Shown piece by piece: positions 8,338 to 16,340 of a stretch of 64,000 bases of DNA (its first letter is position 1; each line of letters begins with the position of its first letter). The notes beneath the pieces were generated by a model. The model was not told where the DNA came from. It was given only the letters and a program-made list of their open reading frames with translations, and did not search any database. The stretch lies in the NCBI GenBank assembly GCA_016219185.1, contig JACRBZ010000054.1, positions 1 through 64,000 of the forward strand. The letters run 5' to 3'. The position numbers and the translations under genes were made by a program. Source of the DNA: Deltaproteobacteria bacterium (lineage in GTDB: Bacteria; Desulfobacterota; Desulfobacteria; Desulfobacterales; Desulfatirhabdiaceae).

Positions 8338-9120
8338 ATGGAACCAACCGGAAAATTTCGTATTTTGATCATCGAAGATGATGAACATATTGCTGAAGGG
8401 CTAAAACTCAACCTTTCGCTACAAGGATATTCCGTCCGAATTGCCCCCAACGGATTTGCCGGACTTCAGGAATGGAAGGAATGGCGGCCCAGCCTGATTG
8501 TACTGGATATCATGTTACCTGGCATCGACGGGCTTTCCGTGCTGCAGAATATTCGTCTTGTGGACGAACAACTGCCCATCCTCATTCTTTCAGCCAAGTC
8601 CGCATCCGAAGATAAGGTTAAAGGGCTGTCCTTCGGCGTGGATGATTATCTGAGCAAACCCTTTGACCTCGATGAATTCCTGCTGAGAATCGAACGGCTG
8701 CTGACCCGCTCATCCTGGAATCAGCAGCAGTCGTCTGAAGCAGCGGGCGGTTTTTCATCGCTTCCCAGATATTTCGAGTTCGGCAATAACCGGATCGACT
8801 TTGAAACCGCCTCTGCCACAACCCCCAAGGGAACCATTCATCTGACCGAACAGGAAATAAAGCTTCTCAAACTGTTTATCGCCAACAAGGGCAAGCCCCT
8901 GTCCCGAGACAAACTTCTGGAAATCGGATGGGGCTATACCCGTGAAACCACCACGCGAACCGTTGATAATTTTATTGTCCGGCTTCGAAAGTATTTTGAG
9001 GAAAATCCTAGAAAACCACTATATTTCAAAAGTTTAAGATCAGTCGGGTATATTTTTGATCCGGAGTTACAGACACCGCAACCTGAAAAAACCTTTTTCC
9101 AGAAATTATTGGATTCATAA
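8338..9120 (+). CDS. OmpR/PhoB-family response regulator
   Basis: Receiver domain (residues about 8-120) with the acidic pair EDD, phospho-acceptor Asp57 in LIVLDIMLPG, the conserved Ser/Thr position in LILSAKS and Lys107 in LSKPFD. The C-terminal winged helix (about 145-240) has the family pattern LTEQEIKLLKLF, SRDKLLEIGWG and RTVDNFIVRLRKYFE, ending with SVGYIFD. It is the partner of the kinase just upstream and probably autoregulates through the repeat near 7225-7243. A 15-residue tail follows the DNA-binding domain. The signal and target genes are unknown. Confidence 0.92.
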   Translation: MEPTGKFRILIIEDDEHIAEGLKLNLSLQGYSVRIAPNGFAGLQEWKEWRPSLIVLDIMLPGIDGLSVLQNIRLVDEQLPILILSAKSASEDKVKGLSFGVDDYLSKPFDLDEFLLRIERLLTRSSWNQQQSSEAAGGFSSLPRYFEFGNNRIDFETASATTPKGTIHLTEQEIKLLKLFIANKGKPLSRDKLLEIGWGYTRETTTRTVDNFIVRLRKYFEENPRKPLYFKSLRSVGYIFDPELQTPQPEKTFFQKLLDS

Positions 9121-9156
9121 TCATCTCTTCAAAACGCAAAACAGGAGACTGACCCT

Positions 9157-10896
9157 ATGACACTGCCCCCCTGGCCCACGACCCGATGGCCCAAAGACGT
9201 TCTACGCGAGATTTCCGGTTTTGATAAACCTCTGTTTTCCTTTCTGGACGACGCTGCCCGCGATTTCCCCAACCAGACCTACACGATTTTCAGCGATGGG
9301 AAACGCACCTATGCCCAGGTCAAGGATACGGCTGACCGGCTGGCCAATTTCATTGCTTCCAAAGGCATCGGAAAAGGAGATCGGGTCGCTATTTTCCTTC
9401 CCAATCTTCCCCATTATCCAGCCATTTATTTTGGCATTCTGAAGACCGGGGCAGTCTGTGTGACCTGTAACCCCGTCTATACAGCCAGCGAGTTGAATTA
9501 CCAGCTTAAGGACGCTGGCGCCAAAATGGTGTTTGTCATGGATCATCCGCAGTTTTACCCCACAGCGGTCAAGGCCATTGAAGGAACTGGCGTTGAAACG
9601 GTTGTGATCTGCAGCGTCAAGTCCTATCTTCCACCGATCAAGGGTTTTCTGGGCGCTCTTCTGGGAAAAATTCCCAAGGCGGGCCAGTACTCCCCGAACC
9701 ATCTTTTTTTCGACGATGTCGTGGCTGCGGCATCTCCTCAAGCACCCAATATTCAGATAGATCCCGCAAAGGATCTGGCGCTGATCATCTATACGGGCGG
9801 TACAACCGGCGTTCCCAAAGGCGCATCCCTGACCCATTCCAATTTCGCGTTTGACATCCTGGCCGTCTTTGAATGGATGCGGGTTCCGCATGAACCCGGC
9901 GGCCCTCCCGAAAAGATCCGTCACGGCGGATTTCACTGTTTTCTGGGCGTTCTGCCCTGGTACCACAGCTTTGGCCTGACGCTCTGTCTTCTGGGGGCCT
10001 GCGCCAGCGCCAGCAGCCTGGTCTGCATTCCAGACCCAAGGGCCGGTAACCCTCCATTCACCGAGGTGCTGAAGGCCGTCCAGAAATATAAAACCACCCT
10101 GGTCATTGCCGTTCCCACGATTTTTATCGCCTTTACCAACCATCCGCTGCTGGATCGGTTTGATCTCACGTCCATTATATGTTGCAGTTCGGGCGGAGCG
10201 CCGCTTCCGGTTGAGGTTGCCAAGAAATTTGAGGCCAAGACCGGATGCATTATTTTTGAAGGGTATGGCCTCAGCGAAACAGCGCCGGTCGCATGTGTCA
10301 ATCCCACCAACACCGCGGATCGGAAATTCGGCTCGGTCGGCTTTCCGATGCCCAACACCGATATCAAAATTGTTGACGCCAAAACAGGCTTAAAGGAACT
10401 GGCTCAGGGCGAAGATGGTGAAATTGCAATCAGCGGACCTCAGGTCATGGCCGGCTACTGGAATAAACCCCTTGAAAACTCGGCTGTTTTCCGGGAAATT
10501 GATGGAAAGAGATTTTTTCTGACCGGCGATGTCGGCCATGTTGATCCGGAAGGCTACATCACCATTACGGACCGGAAAAAGGATCTGATCCTGGTCGGCG
10601 GGTTTAACTGCTATCCCCGGGAAGTCGAGGAAGTCCTCTACACTCATCCTAAAATTGCGAACGTTGCCGTGGTCGGCATACCCGATCCCCGAAGCGGTGA
10701 ATCGGTCAAGGCATTTGTCCAGCTTCTGCCCGGAGAAACCGCAACCGATGCGGAAATCATGGAATTCTGCAAGGACAAGCTGGCCGGATACAAACGCCCC
10801 CGATCCATTGAATTCCGGGAAACTCTTCCCACCTCCCCGGTGGGTAAGGTTCTCCGTCGCGTGCTGAGGGATGAAGTACGGAAAAATGGGGTTTGA
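9157..10896 (+). CDS. long-chain fatty-acid-CoA ligase
   Basis: AMP-forming acyl-CoA synthetase of 579 residues, which activates fatty acids with ATP and CoA. Signature motifs: the phosphate-binding loop IYTGGTTGVPKGA, the adenylate motif GYGLSETAP, the hinge TITDRKKDLILVGGFNCYP and the C-terminal catalytic lysine in TSPVGKVLRR. CAGGAG lies 9 bases before the ATG. It follows the two-component genes by 36 bases and may be part of that transcript, and a large stem-loop follows its stop. Chain-length preference cannot be read from the sequence, but the overall form is FadD-like. Confidence 0.9.
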   Translation: MTLPPWPTTRWPKDVLREISGFDKPLFSFLDDAARDFPNQTYTIFSDGKRTYAQVKDTADRLANFIASKGIGKGDRVAIFLPNLPHYPAIYFGILKTGAVCVTCNPVYTASELNYQLKDAGAKMVFVMDHPQFYPTAVKAIEGTGVETVVICSVKSYLPPIKGFLGALLGKIPKAGQYSPNHLFFDDVVAAASPQAPNIQIDPAKDLALIIYTGGTTGVPKGASLTHSNFAFDILAVFEWMRVPHEPGGPPEKIRHGGFHCFLGVLPWYHSFGLTLCLLGACASASSLVCIPDPRAGNPPFTEVLKAVQKYKTTLVIAVPTIFIAFTNHPLLDRFDLTSIICCSSGGAPLPVEVAKKFEAKTGCIIFEGYGLSETAPVACVNPTNTADRKFGSVGFPMPNTDIKIVDAKTGLKELAQGEDGEIAISGPQVMAGYWNKPLENSAVFREIDGKRFFLTGDVGHVDPEGYITITDRKKDLILVGGFNCYPREVEEVLYTHPKIANVAVVGIPDPRSGESVKAFVQLLPGETATDAEIMEFCKDKLAGYKRPRSIEFRETLPTSPVGKVLRRVLRDEVRKNGV

Positions 10897-10910
10897 CAAC
10901 AAATGAAAAA

Positions 10911-10959
10911 CCTGGGAGCGTTGGACACAGCCCACAAGCCAAAGGCCAGCACTCCCAGG
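10911..10959 (+). terminator. stem-loop after the acyl-CoA ligase
   Basis: CCTGGGAGCGTTGG (10911-10924) pairs with CCAGCACTCCCAGG (10946-10959) through 14 positions, including two G-U type pairs, around a 21-base loop. It begins 14 bases past the ligase stop and is followed by CATATTTTC. It is a plausible transcription end, though the T-run is weak. The remaining 250 bases up to marR show no gene. Confidence 0.5.
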
Positions 10960-11150
10960 CATATTTTCATATCATCTTCCATGAATTGTTTCGGAGCATC
11001 GCCTCCGGCAATAAGATAAATCTCTTCCGCTGTTATTCCGACTTCCGCATTTTCGCGTTAAATCATTTTCCAATGACATTACCAATTGTGTTTACCCCTA
11101 TGAAGTCTGAGGGATTGCATCCTTAAAAGATAATAATGGACTTTTTTTGT

Positions 11151-11184
11151 TTGACAACCGCTGAAGAAAATGATTGCATACAAG
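11151..11184 (+). promoter_or_regulatory. marR promoter with candidate MarR operator
   Basis: TTGACA at 11151-11156 is followed at 17-18 bases by TTGCAT/TGCATA, and the -10 area coincides with TTGCATACAAG (11174-11184). The same 11-mer recurs upstream of the next gene at 11669-11679. TTG-N4-CAA is a half-symmetric site of the size MarR proteins bind, and overlap with the -10 region would suit autorepression. Confidence 0.5.
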
Positions 11185-11214
11185 CTAATTGAAGGCATTA
11201 TTTGAAGGAACATA

Positions 11215-11643
11215 ATGAAAGCGGATCAGTGCATTTTTTTTCAACTCGCAAAAGCAAACCAGGCTGCGGCCAGGTTCTGGACGTGCCGGATAACCGGCAC
11301 ACATGTGACTGCCGCCCAAGGCATGGTGCTGGGTTTTCTCCACGAAAACGACCAGGTGACATCCCGGGAACTCGGGGAAAGGGTGATGCTGGACAGCGCT
11401 ACCCTTACCGGCATTCTGGATCGGCTTGAAAAAGCTAACCTTGTTGAAAGAAAGACGCATCCGGAAGATCGCAGGGCGCTGAGCGTCTGTTTAACCGCAC
11501 AGGGACGGCAGATGACTGAAAAGTTGATCGCCCTTGCAGAAACAGCCAATCAGGATTTTCTGGAACCTCTGACTTCAGAGGAGCAAGTGATTTTAAGATT
11601 ACTTCTGAAAAAACTTTGCCAAGCACACCGCGGAGAGGGTTAA
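11215..11643 (+). CDS. MarR-family transcriptional regulator
   Basis: 142-residue winged-helix repressor. The DNA-binding part shows VTAAQGMVLGFL, then TSRELGERVMLDSATLTGILDRLEKANLVERKTHPEDRRALSV in pieces typical of MarR (the DRLEKANLVER recognition helix and the DxRA wing DRRALSV). GAAGGA precedes the ATG by 5 bases. It lies 120 bases before the winged-helix/ferredoxin and molybdopterin oxidoreductase genes, and a shared sequence motif in both intergenic gaps suggests it controls itself and them. The ligand is unknown; a Cys pair near the N-terminus (C6, C24) could allow redox or thiol sensing, but this is speculative. Confidence 0.9.
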   Translation: MKADQCIFFQLAKANQAAARFWTCRITGTHVTAAQGMVLGFLHENDQVTSRELGERVMLDSATLTGILDRLEKANLVERKTHPEDRRALSVCLTAQGRQMTEKLIALAETANQDFLEPLTSEEQVILRLLLKKLCQAHRGEG

Positions 11644-11667
11644 TTCAAAAAAAATTTAAACAATTTA

Positions 11668-11694
11668 CTTGCATACAAGAACCATGCATACAAA
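11668..11694 (+). promoter_or_regulatory. double candidate MarR operator before the ferredoxin gene
   Basis: CTTGCATACAAG (11668-11679) is a CTTG-N4-CAAG inverted repeat, and 15 bases further on the core TGCATACAA recurs (11685-11693). The 11-base core is identical to the site in the marR promoter. The pair lies about 70-95 bases upstream of the start codon. Binding by the adjacent MarR protein is inferred from position and repetition only. Confidence 0.5.
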
Positions 11695-11763
11695 CAGAAT
11701 GCAGTCATTTGATATGGCAAATGACATCCACATCAACCATTCGATCAATTTCTCAGGGGGAAC

Positions 11764-12834
11764 ATGAGCGCAAACACCTTCAAACGATTGCAGGAGCGGC
11801 TGAATTTTTATTCCATTGGATTTCCGGAAACCGCAACCGGAATAGAGCTTAGAATTTTAAAGGAACTGTTTACAGAAGAAGAAGCCGGCTTGTTTCTATC
11901 GCTGTCGCACCGTCTGGAAAAGCCCGAATCGATCGCCATGCGTATCAACCGCCCGCTTCAGGGTATTGCCGAACAGCTTGAAGACATGGCAGGACGGGGG
12001 CTTCTCTTCCGGGTGAAAAAAGGCGATATCGTCAGGTACGCAGCCATTCCGTTTGTCCATGGTCTGTTTGAATTTCAGGTATCCAGACTGGATCGCAACC
12101 TGTCCCAACTGCTGGAAGAATATTTCCAGGGCGGATTCCTGGATGCCTTCAACAAGAGCCGCGGTACGTTTCTGCGTACGATTCCGGTTCAAAAATCATT
12201 GGATGCCACCCGAAATGTCGCTGCATTTGACGATGCCATTGAAATCCTGAAGAAAATGAATCAAATTGTTGTCACGGATTGCATCTGCCGGAAACAGAAA
12301 GGCCTGATCGATCAGTCATGCGACAAGCCCCGCGAAACCTGTTTCATGTTCGGCGCCATGGCGCAATATTATTTGGATAACCATATGGGGCGTAAAATTG
12401 AGATCGATGAGGCAATTCAAATCCTCTCGGATGCTCAGGCGGCCGGACTTGTCACGCAGCCGGCCACGGCCCAGAATCCGGGCGGAATGTGCAACTGCTG
12501 TGGTGACTGCTGCGGCGTTCTTCTGGCGCTCAATCAGCATCCCCGGCCTTCAGAAATCGTTTTCTCCAACTACGTCGCCGGACTGGATTCCGAATTGTGC
12601 CTCGGATGTCAAACCTGTCTTGATCGCTGTCAGATGAACGCTCTAACCATGAATGATCAGGATCGGGCAGATATCAATCCGGATCGCTGCATCGGCTGTG
12701 GCCTGTGCGTGACCACCTGTCCTTCCGGCGCATTGAGCCTGAAACAAAAATCGGGGGACCAGTTCCGGGTTCCTCCGGTAACCGGCGCCGAACAGATGAT
12801 GGCCATGGCAAAAGAACGCGGACTTTTAGCCTGA
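11764..12834 (+). CDS. winged-helix plus 4Fe-4S ferredoxin protein (first paralogue)
   Basis: 356-residue cytoplasmic protein with an unusual build. Residues about 20-100 read as a winged-helix domain (GIELRILKELF, then a helix-turn-helix-like stretch and GRGLLFRVKKGDIVRY as a wing). A middle module carries C173, C175, C186 and C193 (CICR motif), and a second cluster holds C243, C245, C246, C249 and C250. The C-terminus has two standard 4Fe-4S sets, C279/282/285/289 and C309/312/315/319. It ends 30 bases before the molybdopterin oxidoreductase gene, so it probably serves that enzyme as electron carrier, redox-sensing regulator, or both. A paralogue lies at 33930-34988. Confidence 0.8.
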   Translation: MSANTFKRLQERLNFYSIGFPETATGIELRILKELFTEEEAGLFLSLSHRLEKPESIAMRINRPLQGIAEQLEDMAGRGLLFRVKKGDIVRYAAIPFVHGLFEFQVSRLDRNLSQLLEEYFQGGFLDAFNKSRGTFLRTIPVQKSLDATRNVAAFDDAIEILKKMNQIVVTDCICRKQKGLIDQSCDKPRETCFMFGAMAQYYLDNHMGRKIEIDEAIQILSDAQAAGLVTQPATAQNPGGMCNCCGDCCGVLLALNQHPRPSEIVFSNYVAGLDSELCLGCQTCLDRCQMNALTMNDQDRADINPDRCIGCGLCVTTCPSGALSLKQKSGDQFRVPPVTGAEQMMAMAKERGLLA

Positions 12835-12864
12835 ATTCTGAACCCTTTTTCAAAAGGAGGCATT

Positions 12865-15102
12865 ATGGAAACCTGGCATAAAACCGGATGCGTATTATGT
12901 GCTCAGAACTGTGGCCTGGAAGTATTGGTTGACGATGACCGGATCATTCGGGTCCGGCCAGACAAAGACAATCCGCGGAGCCAGGGTTATGTCTGCCGGA
13001 AAGGACTGAATATCCCCTATCACCAGTATCCCGTGGATCGGCTGACCGTTCCGTTGAAGCGGTCGGGAAATGGGTTTCAGGAAATTTCCTGGAATCAGGC
13101 CGCCGATGAAATCGCGGATAAGCTGCGGAACCTGGTCGATCGATATGGACCGCGGTGCCTGGCATACATGGGCGGCAGTTCACAAGGCGGTCACTTTGAA
13201 GCCTCGTTCGGCATCAGCCTGCTCCGGGCCATGGGTTCCCAGTATTACTATTCGTCCGCAGGTCAGGAGTTCAGCGGCATCTGGTGGGTCTTGGGACGCA
13301 TGCTGGGCAAACAATACAACATCGCCATACCGGATGAGCATGCCGCCGAAATGCTGGTCGGCTGGGGCTGGAACGGCATGATGAGTCATCAGATGCCACA
13401 GGCCCGCAAAACGCTTTCCGGATTCAGTAAAGACCCGGATCGGCTGCTCGTGGTGATCGATCCCAGAAAAAGTGAAACAGCCGCTATTGCCGACATTCAC
13501 CTTGCGGTGCGACCCGGCACCGATGCCCTTCTTGCCAAGGCAATGATCGCCATCATCGTCAAAGAAGGCTGGGAAGCATCCGATTATATCACGCAATACG
13601 TGGCGGACTGGCAGCGCATCAGCCCCTGGTTTGCCGATTTCGACAGCCGTGCAGCCCTTGAGGTTTGCCGGCTTGATTATTCCCTGGTTCATCAGGTGTG
13701 CCGCCTGATGACGACAAAGCGATGGTGCATGCATCCGGATCTGGGTGTTTACATGGGACGTCACAGCACGCTGAATTCCTATCTGATGAATATTCTGGGA
13801 GCCATCAGCGGCAGTTTCTGCGTCCGGGGCGGCAACGTCATCCCCGGAATGGTCATGCCAATGGGATTTCATGCCGATGAACGCAGCCCCAAGACGTGGC
13901 GTACTGTTGAAACCGCCATGCCGCCGGCCGCGGCCGGTTCTTTTCCCCCGAATGTCATGCCCGAGGAAATCCTCTCCGACCGTCCGGATCGACTTCGGGC
14001 CGTTCTGGTCAGCGCCTGCAATCCGCTCCGCTCCTATGCCGACACCCGGGCATTTGAAAAGGCTTTTGACCGGCTGGATCTTCTGGTGGTCAACGATATG
14101 GTCATGAGCGAAACCGCCAGGCGGGCCCATTACGTGTTGCCCTGCCGATCCTTTTATGAAGCCTGGGACGGCACTTTTTTCCCCTGGACCTTTCCGGATG
14201 TTTTTTTTCAGATGCGAAGACCCGTGGTCAAACCGCCACAGCATTGCAAGGAAGCCTCACAGATCTTTACGCTGCTGGCAGACCGGCTGGGTCTGATTCC
14301 GGACATCCCGGATCATATTCAGAAAGCCGCCGAAGGCGATCGCCTCACCTTTGGCATGCATTTGATGGAATGGGCCGGCAAAATGCCGGAGGTGCAGAGC
14401 CGGATGCCGTTTGTGCTGGCAAAAACCCTGGGCCGTGTATGGGACAGCGCCGCACTGGCCGCTTTATGGGGAATGCTGATGACAGCTCCGAAAACTTTTC
14501 GAAAAAACGCGGCCCGGGCCGGCTTTCAAACGGGTCTGGATCAGGGAGACCGGATATTTCAGGCCCTTTTGGATACCCCTCAGGGACTGTGGGTCGGAAA
14601 AGCCGATATTGCCGACAACTGGTCTGCCATCCGCACACCATCCGGAAAAATCGAGGTTTTCATTCCCGAGCTGGAAGAACAAACCAAGAATCTGAATGCG
14701 GCCAGCGAAGCCGAAGGCCTGAAAATGCCGCCTGGTTTTCCATTCATTCTGAATGCCGGAAGGCACATGGACACCAATATGAACACCCTGATGCGAAACC
14801 CGGAATGGAACAAAGGAAAACGGGCATGCACCATTGCCATCAATCCGGACGATGCCGTTGAACTCGGCCTGACTGACGGCCAGTCGGTAAGAATCGTCAC
14901 GGAAGCCGGCAGCGCGGTCGGAGAACTGCAGGTCAGCACCCAGGTCCGTTCAGGAATGGTTCTGATTCCCCATGGATTCGGCCTGATCTATGGGGATACC
15001 GTTTACGGTATCAACGTCAATTACCTGACCAAGAATACGCATCGCGATCCGCTGGGAACTCCCATCCACCGATTTGTACCCTGCCGAATTGAAAGCGTCT
15101 GA
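12865..15102 (+). CDS. molybdopterin-dependent oxidoreductase (DMSO reductase family)
   Basis: 745-residue Mo/W-bis-MGD enzyme. The N-terminus carries a 4Fe-4S site, C9, C12, C16 and C44 (GCVLCAQNCG and GYVCRKG), followed by the molybdopterin domains, with VIDPRKSETA and NDMVMSETARRAHYVLP as recognisable MGD-binding stretches, and a C-terminal dinucleotide-binding domain (LNAGRHMDTNMNTL, INPDDAVELGL). No selenocysteine codon or twin-arginine signal is present, so it should be cytoplasmic. The form resembles the acetylene hydratase/short-formate-dehydrogenase-like branch, but the substrate cannot be assigned. AAAGGAGG precedes the start. It is probably co-regulated by MarR with the upstream ferredoxin gene. 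Confidence 0.88.
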   Translation: METWHKTGCVLCAQNCGLEVLVDDDRIIRVRPDKDNPRSQGYVCRKGLNIPYHQYPVDRLTVPLKRSGNGFQEISWNQAADEIADKLRNLVDRYGPRCLAYMGGSSQGGHFEASFGISLLRAMGSQYYYSSAGQEFSGIWWVLGRMLGKQYNIAIPDEHAAEMLVGWGWNGMMSHQMPQARKTLSGFSKDPDRLLVVIDPRKSETAAIADIHLAVRPGTDALLAKAMIAIIVKEGWEASDYITQYVADWQRISPWFADFDSRAALEVCRLDYSLVHQVCRLMTTKRWCMHPDLGVYMGRHSTLNSYLMNILGAISGSFCVRGGNVIPGMVMPMGFHADERSPKTWRTVETAMPPAAAGSFPPNVMPEEILSDRPDRLRAVLVSACNPLRSYADTRAFEKAFDRLDLLVVNDMVMSETARRAHYVLPCRSFYEAWDGTFFPWTFPDVFFQMRRPVVKPPQHCKEASQIFTLLADRLGLIPDIPDHIQKAAEGDRLTFGMHLMEWAGKMPEVQSRMPFVLAKTLGRVWDSAALAALWGMLMTAPKTFRKNAARAGFQTGLDQGDRIFQALLDTPQGLWVGKADIADNWSAIRTPSGKIEVFIPELEEQTKNLNAASEAEGLKMPPGFPFILNAGRHMDTNMNTLMRNPEWNKGKRACTIAINPDDAVELGLTDGQSVRIVTEAGSAVGELQVSTQVRSGMVLIPHGFGLIYGDTVYGINVNYLTKNTHRDPLGTPIHRFVPCRIESV

Positions 15103-15244
15103 ACACGGCAAGCCATCAGAGACCATGCAAGGAGTCATCCCTGTACTCTGTCCAGACCATTTCCCGGGGCCATGTTATTTCCGGTGTGTCTTTCATTTCT
15201 CTAATTCTCAAATGATGGTATAAGCCAGGTAATAAAAAACAGAT

Positions 15245-15463
15245 TTAGTTCTTCAGATCGGAAAGCCTTTTTTGAGCATCCCTGGCAAAAGTGGAGTCAG
15301 GATATTTTTGAATGATTTCCTGGTACAACTGCCTGGCATGATCCGGATTATGCTGTTTTTCCTCAAGAAGCGCCGTATCCATAAGGTCCTTGGCCTTATC
15401 CGTGGAGCAGCCTGAAACGGTAACTGAAAACAGGATCATCAGTGTTAGAATAAACAGCTTCAT
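15245..15463 (-). CDS. small TPR-like lipoprotein
   Basis: 72-residue protein with a signal peptide and lipobox VSGC (Cys19). The mature part of about 54 residues contains one tetratricopeptide-like helix pair (EEKQHNPDHARQLYQEIIQK, then YPDSTFARDAQKRLSDL), resembling the tail of YbgF/BamD-type proteins. I chose the ATG at 15463, which has AAGGGGA upstream and places the signal peptide at the N-terminus; a longer frame would begin in unrelated sequence. It is divergent from the next hypothetical gene. Confidence 0.75.
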   Translation of the reverse strand: MKLFILTLMILFSVTVSGCSTDKAKDLMDTALLEEKQHNPDHARQLYQEIIQKYPDSTFARDAQKRLSDLKN

Positions 15464-15494
15464 GAGAATTCCCCTTTTCGACACAAATGGTGTT

Positions 15495-16316
15495 ATGGAT
15501 TCCGATTCCCCTTGTTTGATACTGGCAAACGCCATACAAAAAGAACTGTGCAGCGGCCAGAAGATGGATAGGTCCGTAAACGCGGACATTATGCACTATA
15601 TGGTGTCCGTCTCAGGCGTAAGCACCCTTGAGGGCGTTCGACAAACCCTTCAGGATGAGGCCTCCAGCGAAGGCGCCTCTCTGTTTGCGCTCATCCTGTT
15701 TCCGGATGAAGGGTTTCAGATCGCCATCGAGGCGTTTGTCGAAGCCTTCAATTACAGCAAAGCCGATGAAAAAACAATCTGCGACCTGCTGATGTCCCGG
15801 AAGATCGAGACAGTTCTTCATTTTCCGGGCCTTGGAAGCATGCCTGTCACGATCCCCCCCGAAGCCATTCAGCCCGTTATCGCCCGGCTGAATATTTCAC
15901 GAAAAACAGACCCCCGGATTATTGACGCGCTGCACCGATTTTCAGAAGAACCCCTTCGAACACAATGCAAGATCCGGCTGAAGAATTCCAGTTGGATTCA
16001 AAACGAAGCACATACCCGGCTGCTGCTGGATGTGATTGAAAAATTCGCCCCGCAAAAAGACAGTTTTATCGAATATCTGGATGTTATCCTTCAATTTCTA
16101 ACGGATTTCCACGCAGAATCCAATATCATGCAATCCCTTGAATCTGAAAAAGAGCGACTCATTCATCTCCTGGATATGGCAGACAGACAGGATCATCTTT
16201 TAAGGACATCGCCGATGGAAGCCATCATGCTTCAGGGCGTCCGGATCGTATCGATTGACAGGGAGGAAATCATCCGCAGAATCCATATTCTGGATGATGT
16301 CCGCAAGGACGGGTAA
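15495..16316 (+). CDS. hypothetical protein, about 273 residues
   Basis: Soluble, probably all-helical protein with no signal peptide and no domain I recognise. Leucine/isoleucine-rich helices recur (for example TRLLLDVIEKFAP and YLDVILQFL), with a charged C-terminus. The start is uncertain: ATG 15495 leaves 31 bases to the divergent lipoprotein, while ATG 15462 would overlap its start codon. Neither has a strong ribosome-binding site. It converges on the DUF6178 gene with a 24-base gap, so a functional link is possible but unsupported. Confidence 0.6.
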   Translation: MDSDSPCLILANAIQKELCSGQKMDRSVNADIMHYMVSVSGVSTLEGVRQTLQDEASSEGASLFALILFPDEGFQIAIEAFVEAFNYSKADEKTICDLLMSRKIETVLHFPGLGSMPVTIPPEAIQPVIARLNISRKTDPRIIDALHRFSEEPLRTQCKIRLKNSSWIQNEAHTRLLLDVIEKFAPQKDSFIEYLDVILQFLTDFHAESNIMQSLESEKERLIHLLDMADRQDHLLRTSPMEAIMLQGVRIVSIDREEIIRRIHILDDVRKDG

Positions 16317-16340
16317 AGGCAGCCAGACATAGGACCGGCC

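Noticed and set aside
9202..10143. Open frame of over 300 codons antisense to the acyl-CoA ligase
   Set aside because: Shadow of a well-conserved gene; no ribosome-binding site or domain.
9157..10896. Acyl-CoA ligase as the OleC of the ole pathway
   Set aside because: It shows normal FadD motifs and lies 46 kb from the OleA-like gene; there is no support for a link.
13180..14244. Long open frame antisense to the molybdopterin oxidoreductase
   Set aside because: The plus strand carries a strongly supported enzyme; the antisense frame has a His/Gly-rich composition with no motifs and follows from codon bias.
12865..15102. Selenocysteine enzyme possibility for the molybdopterin oxidoreductase
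   Set aside because: No in-frame TGA; the N-terminal Cys cluster is complete without it.
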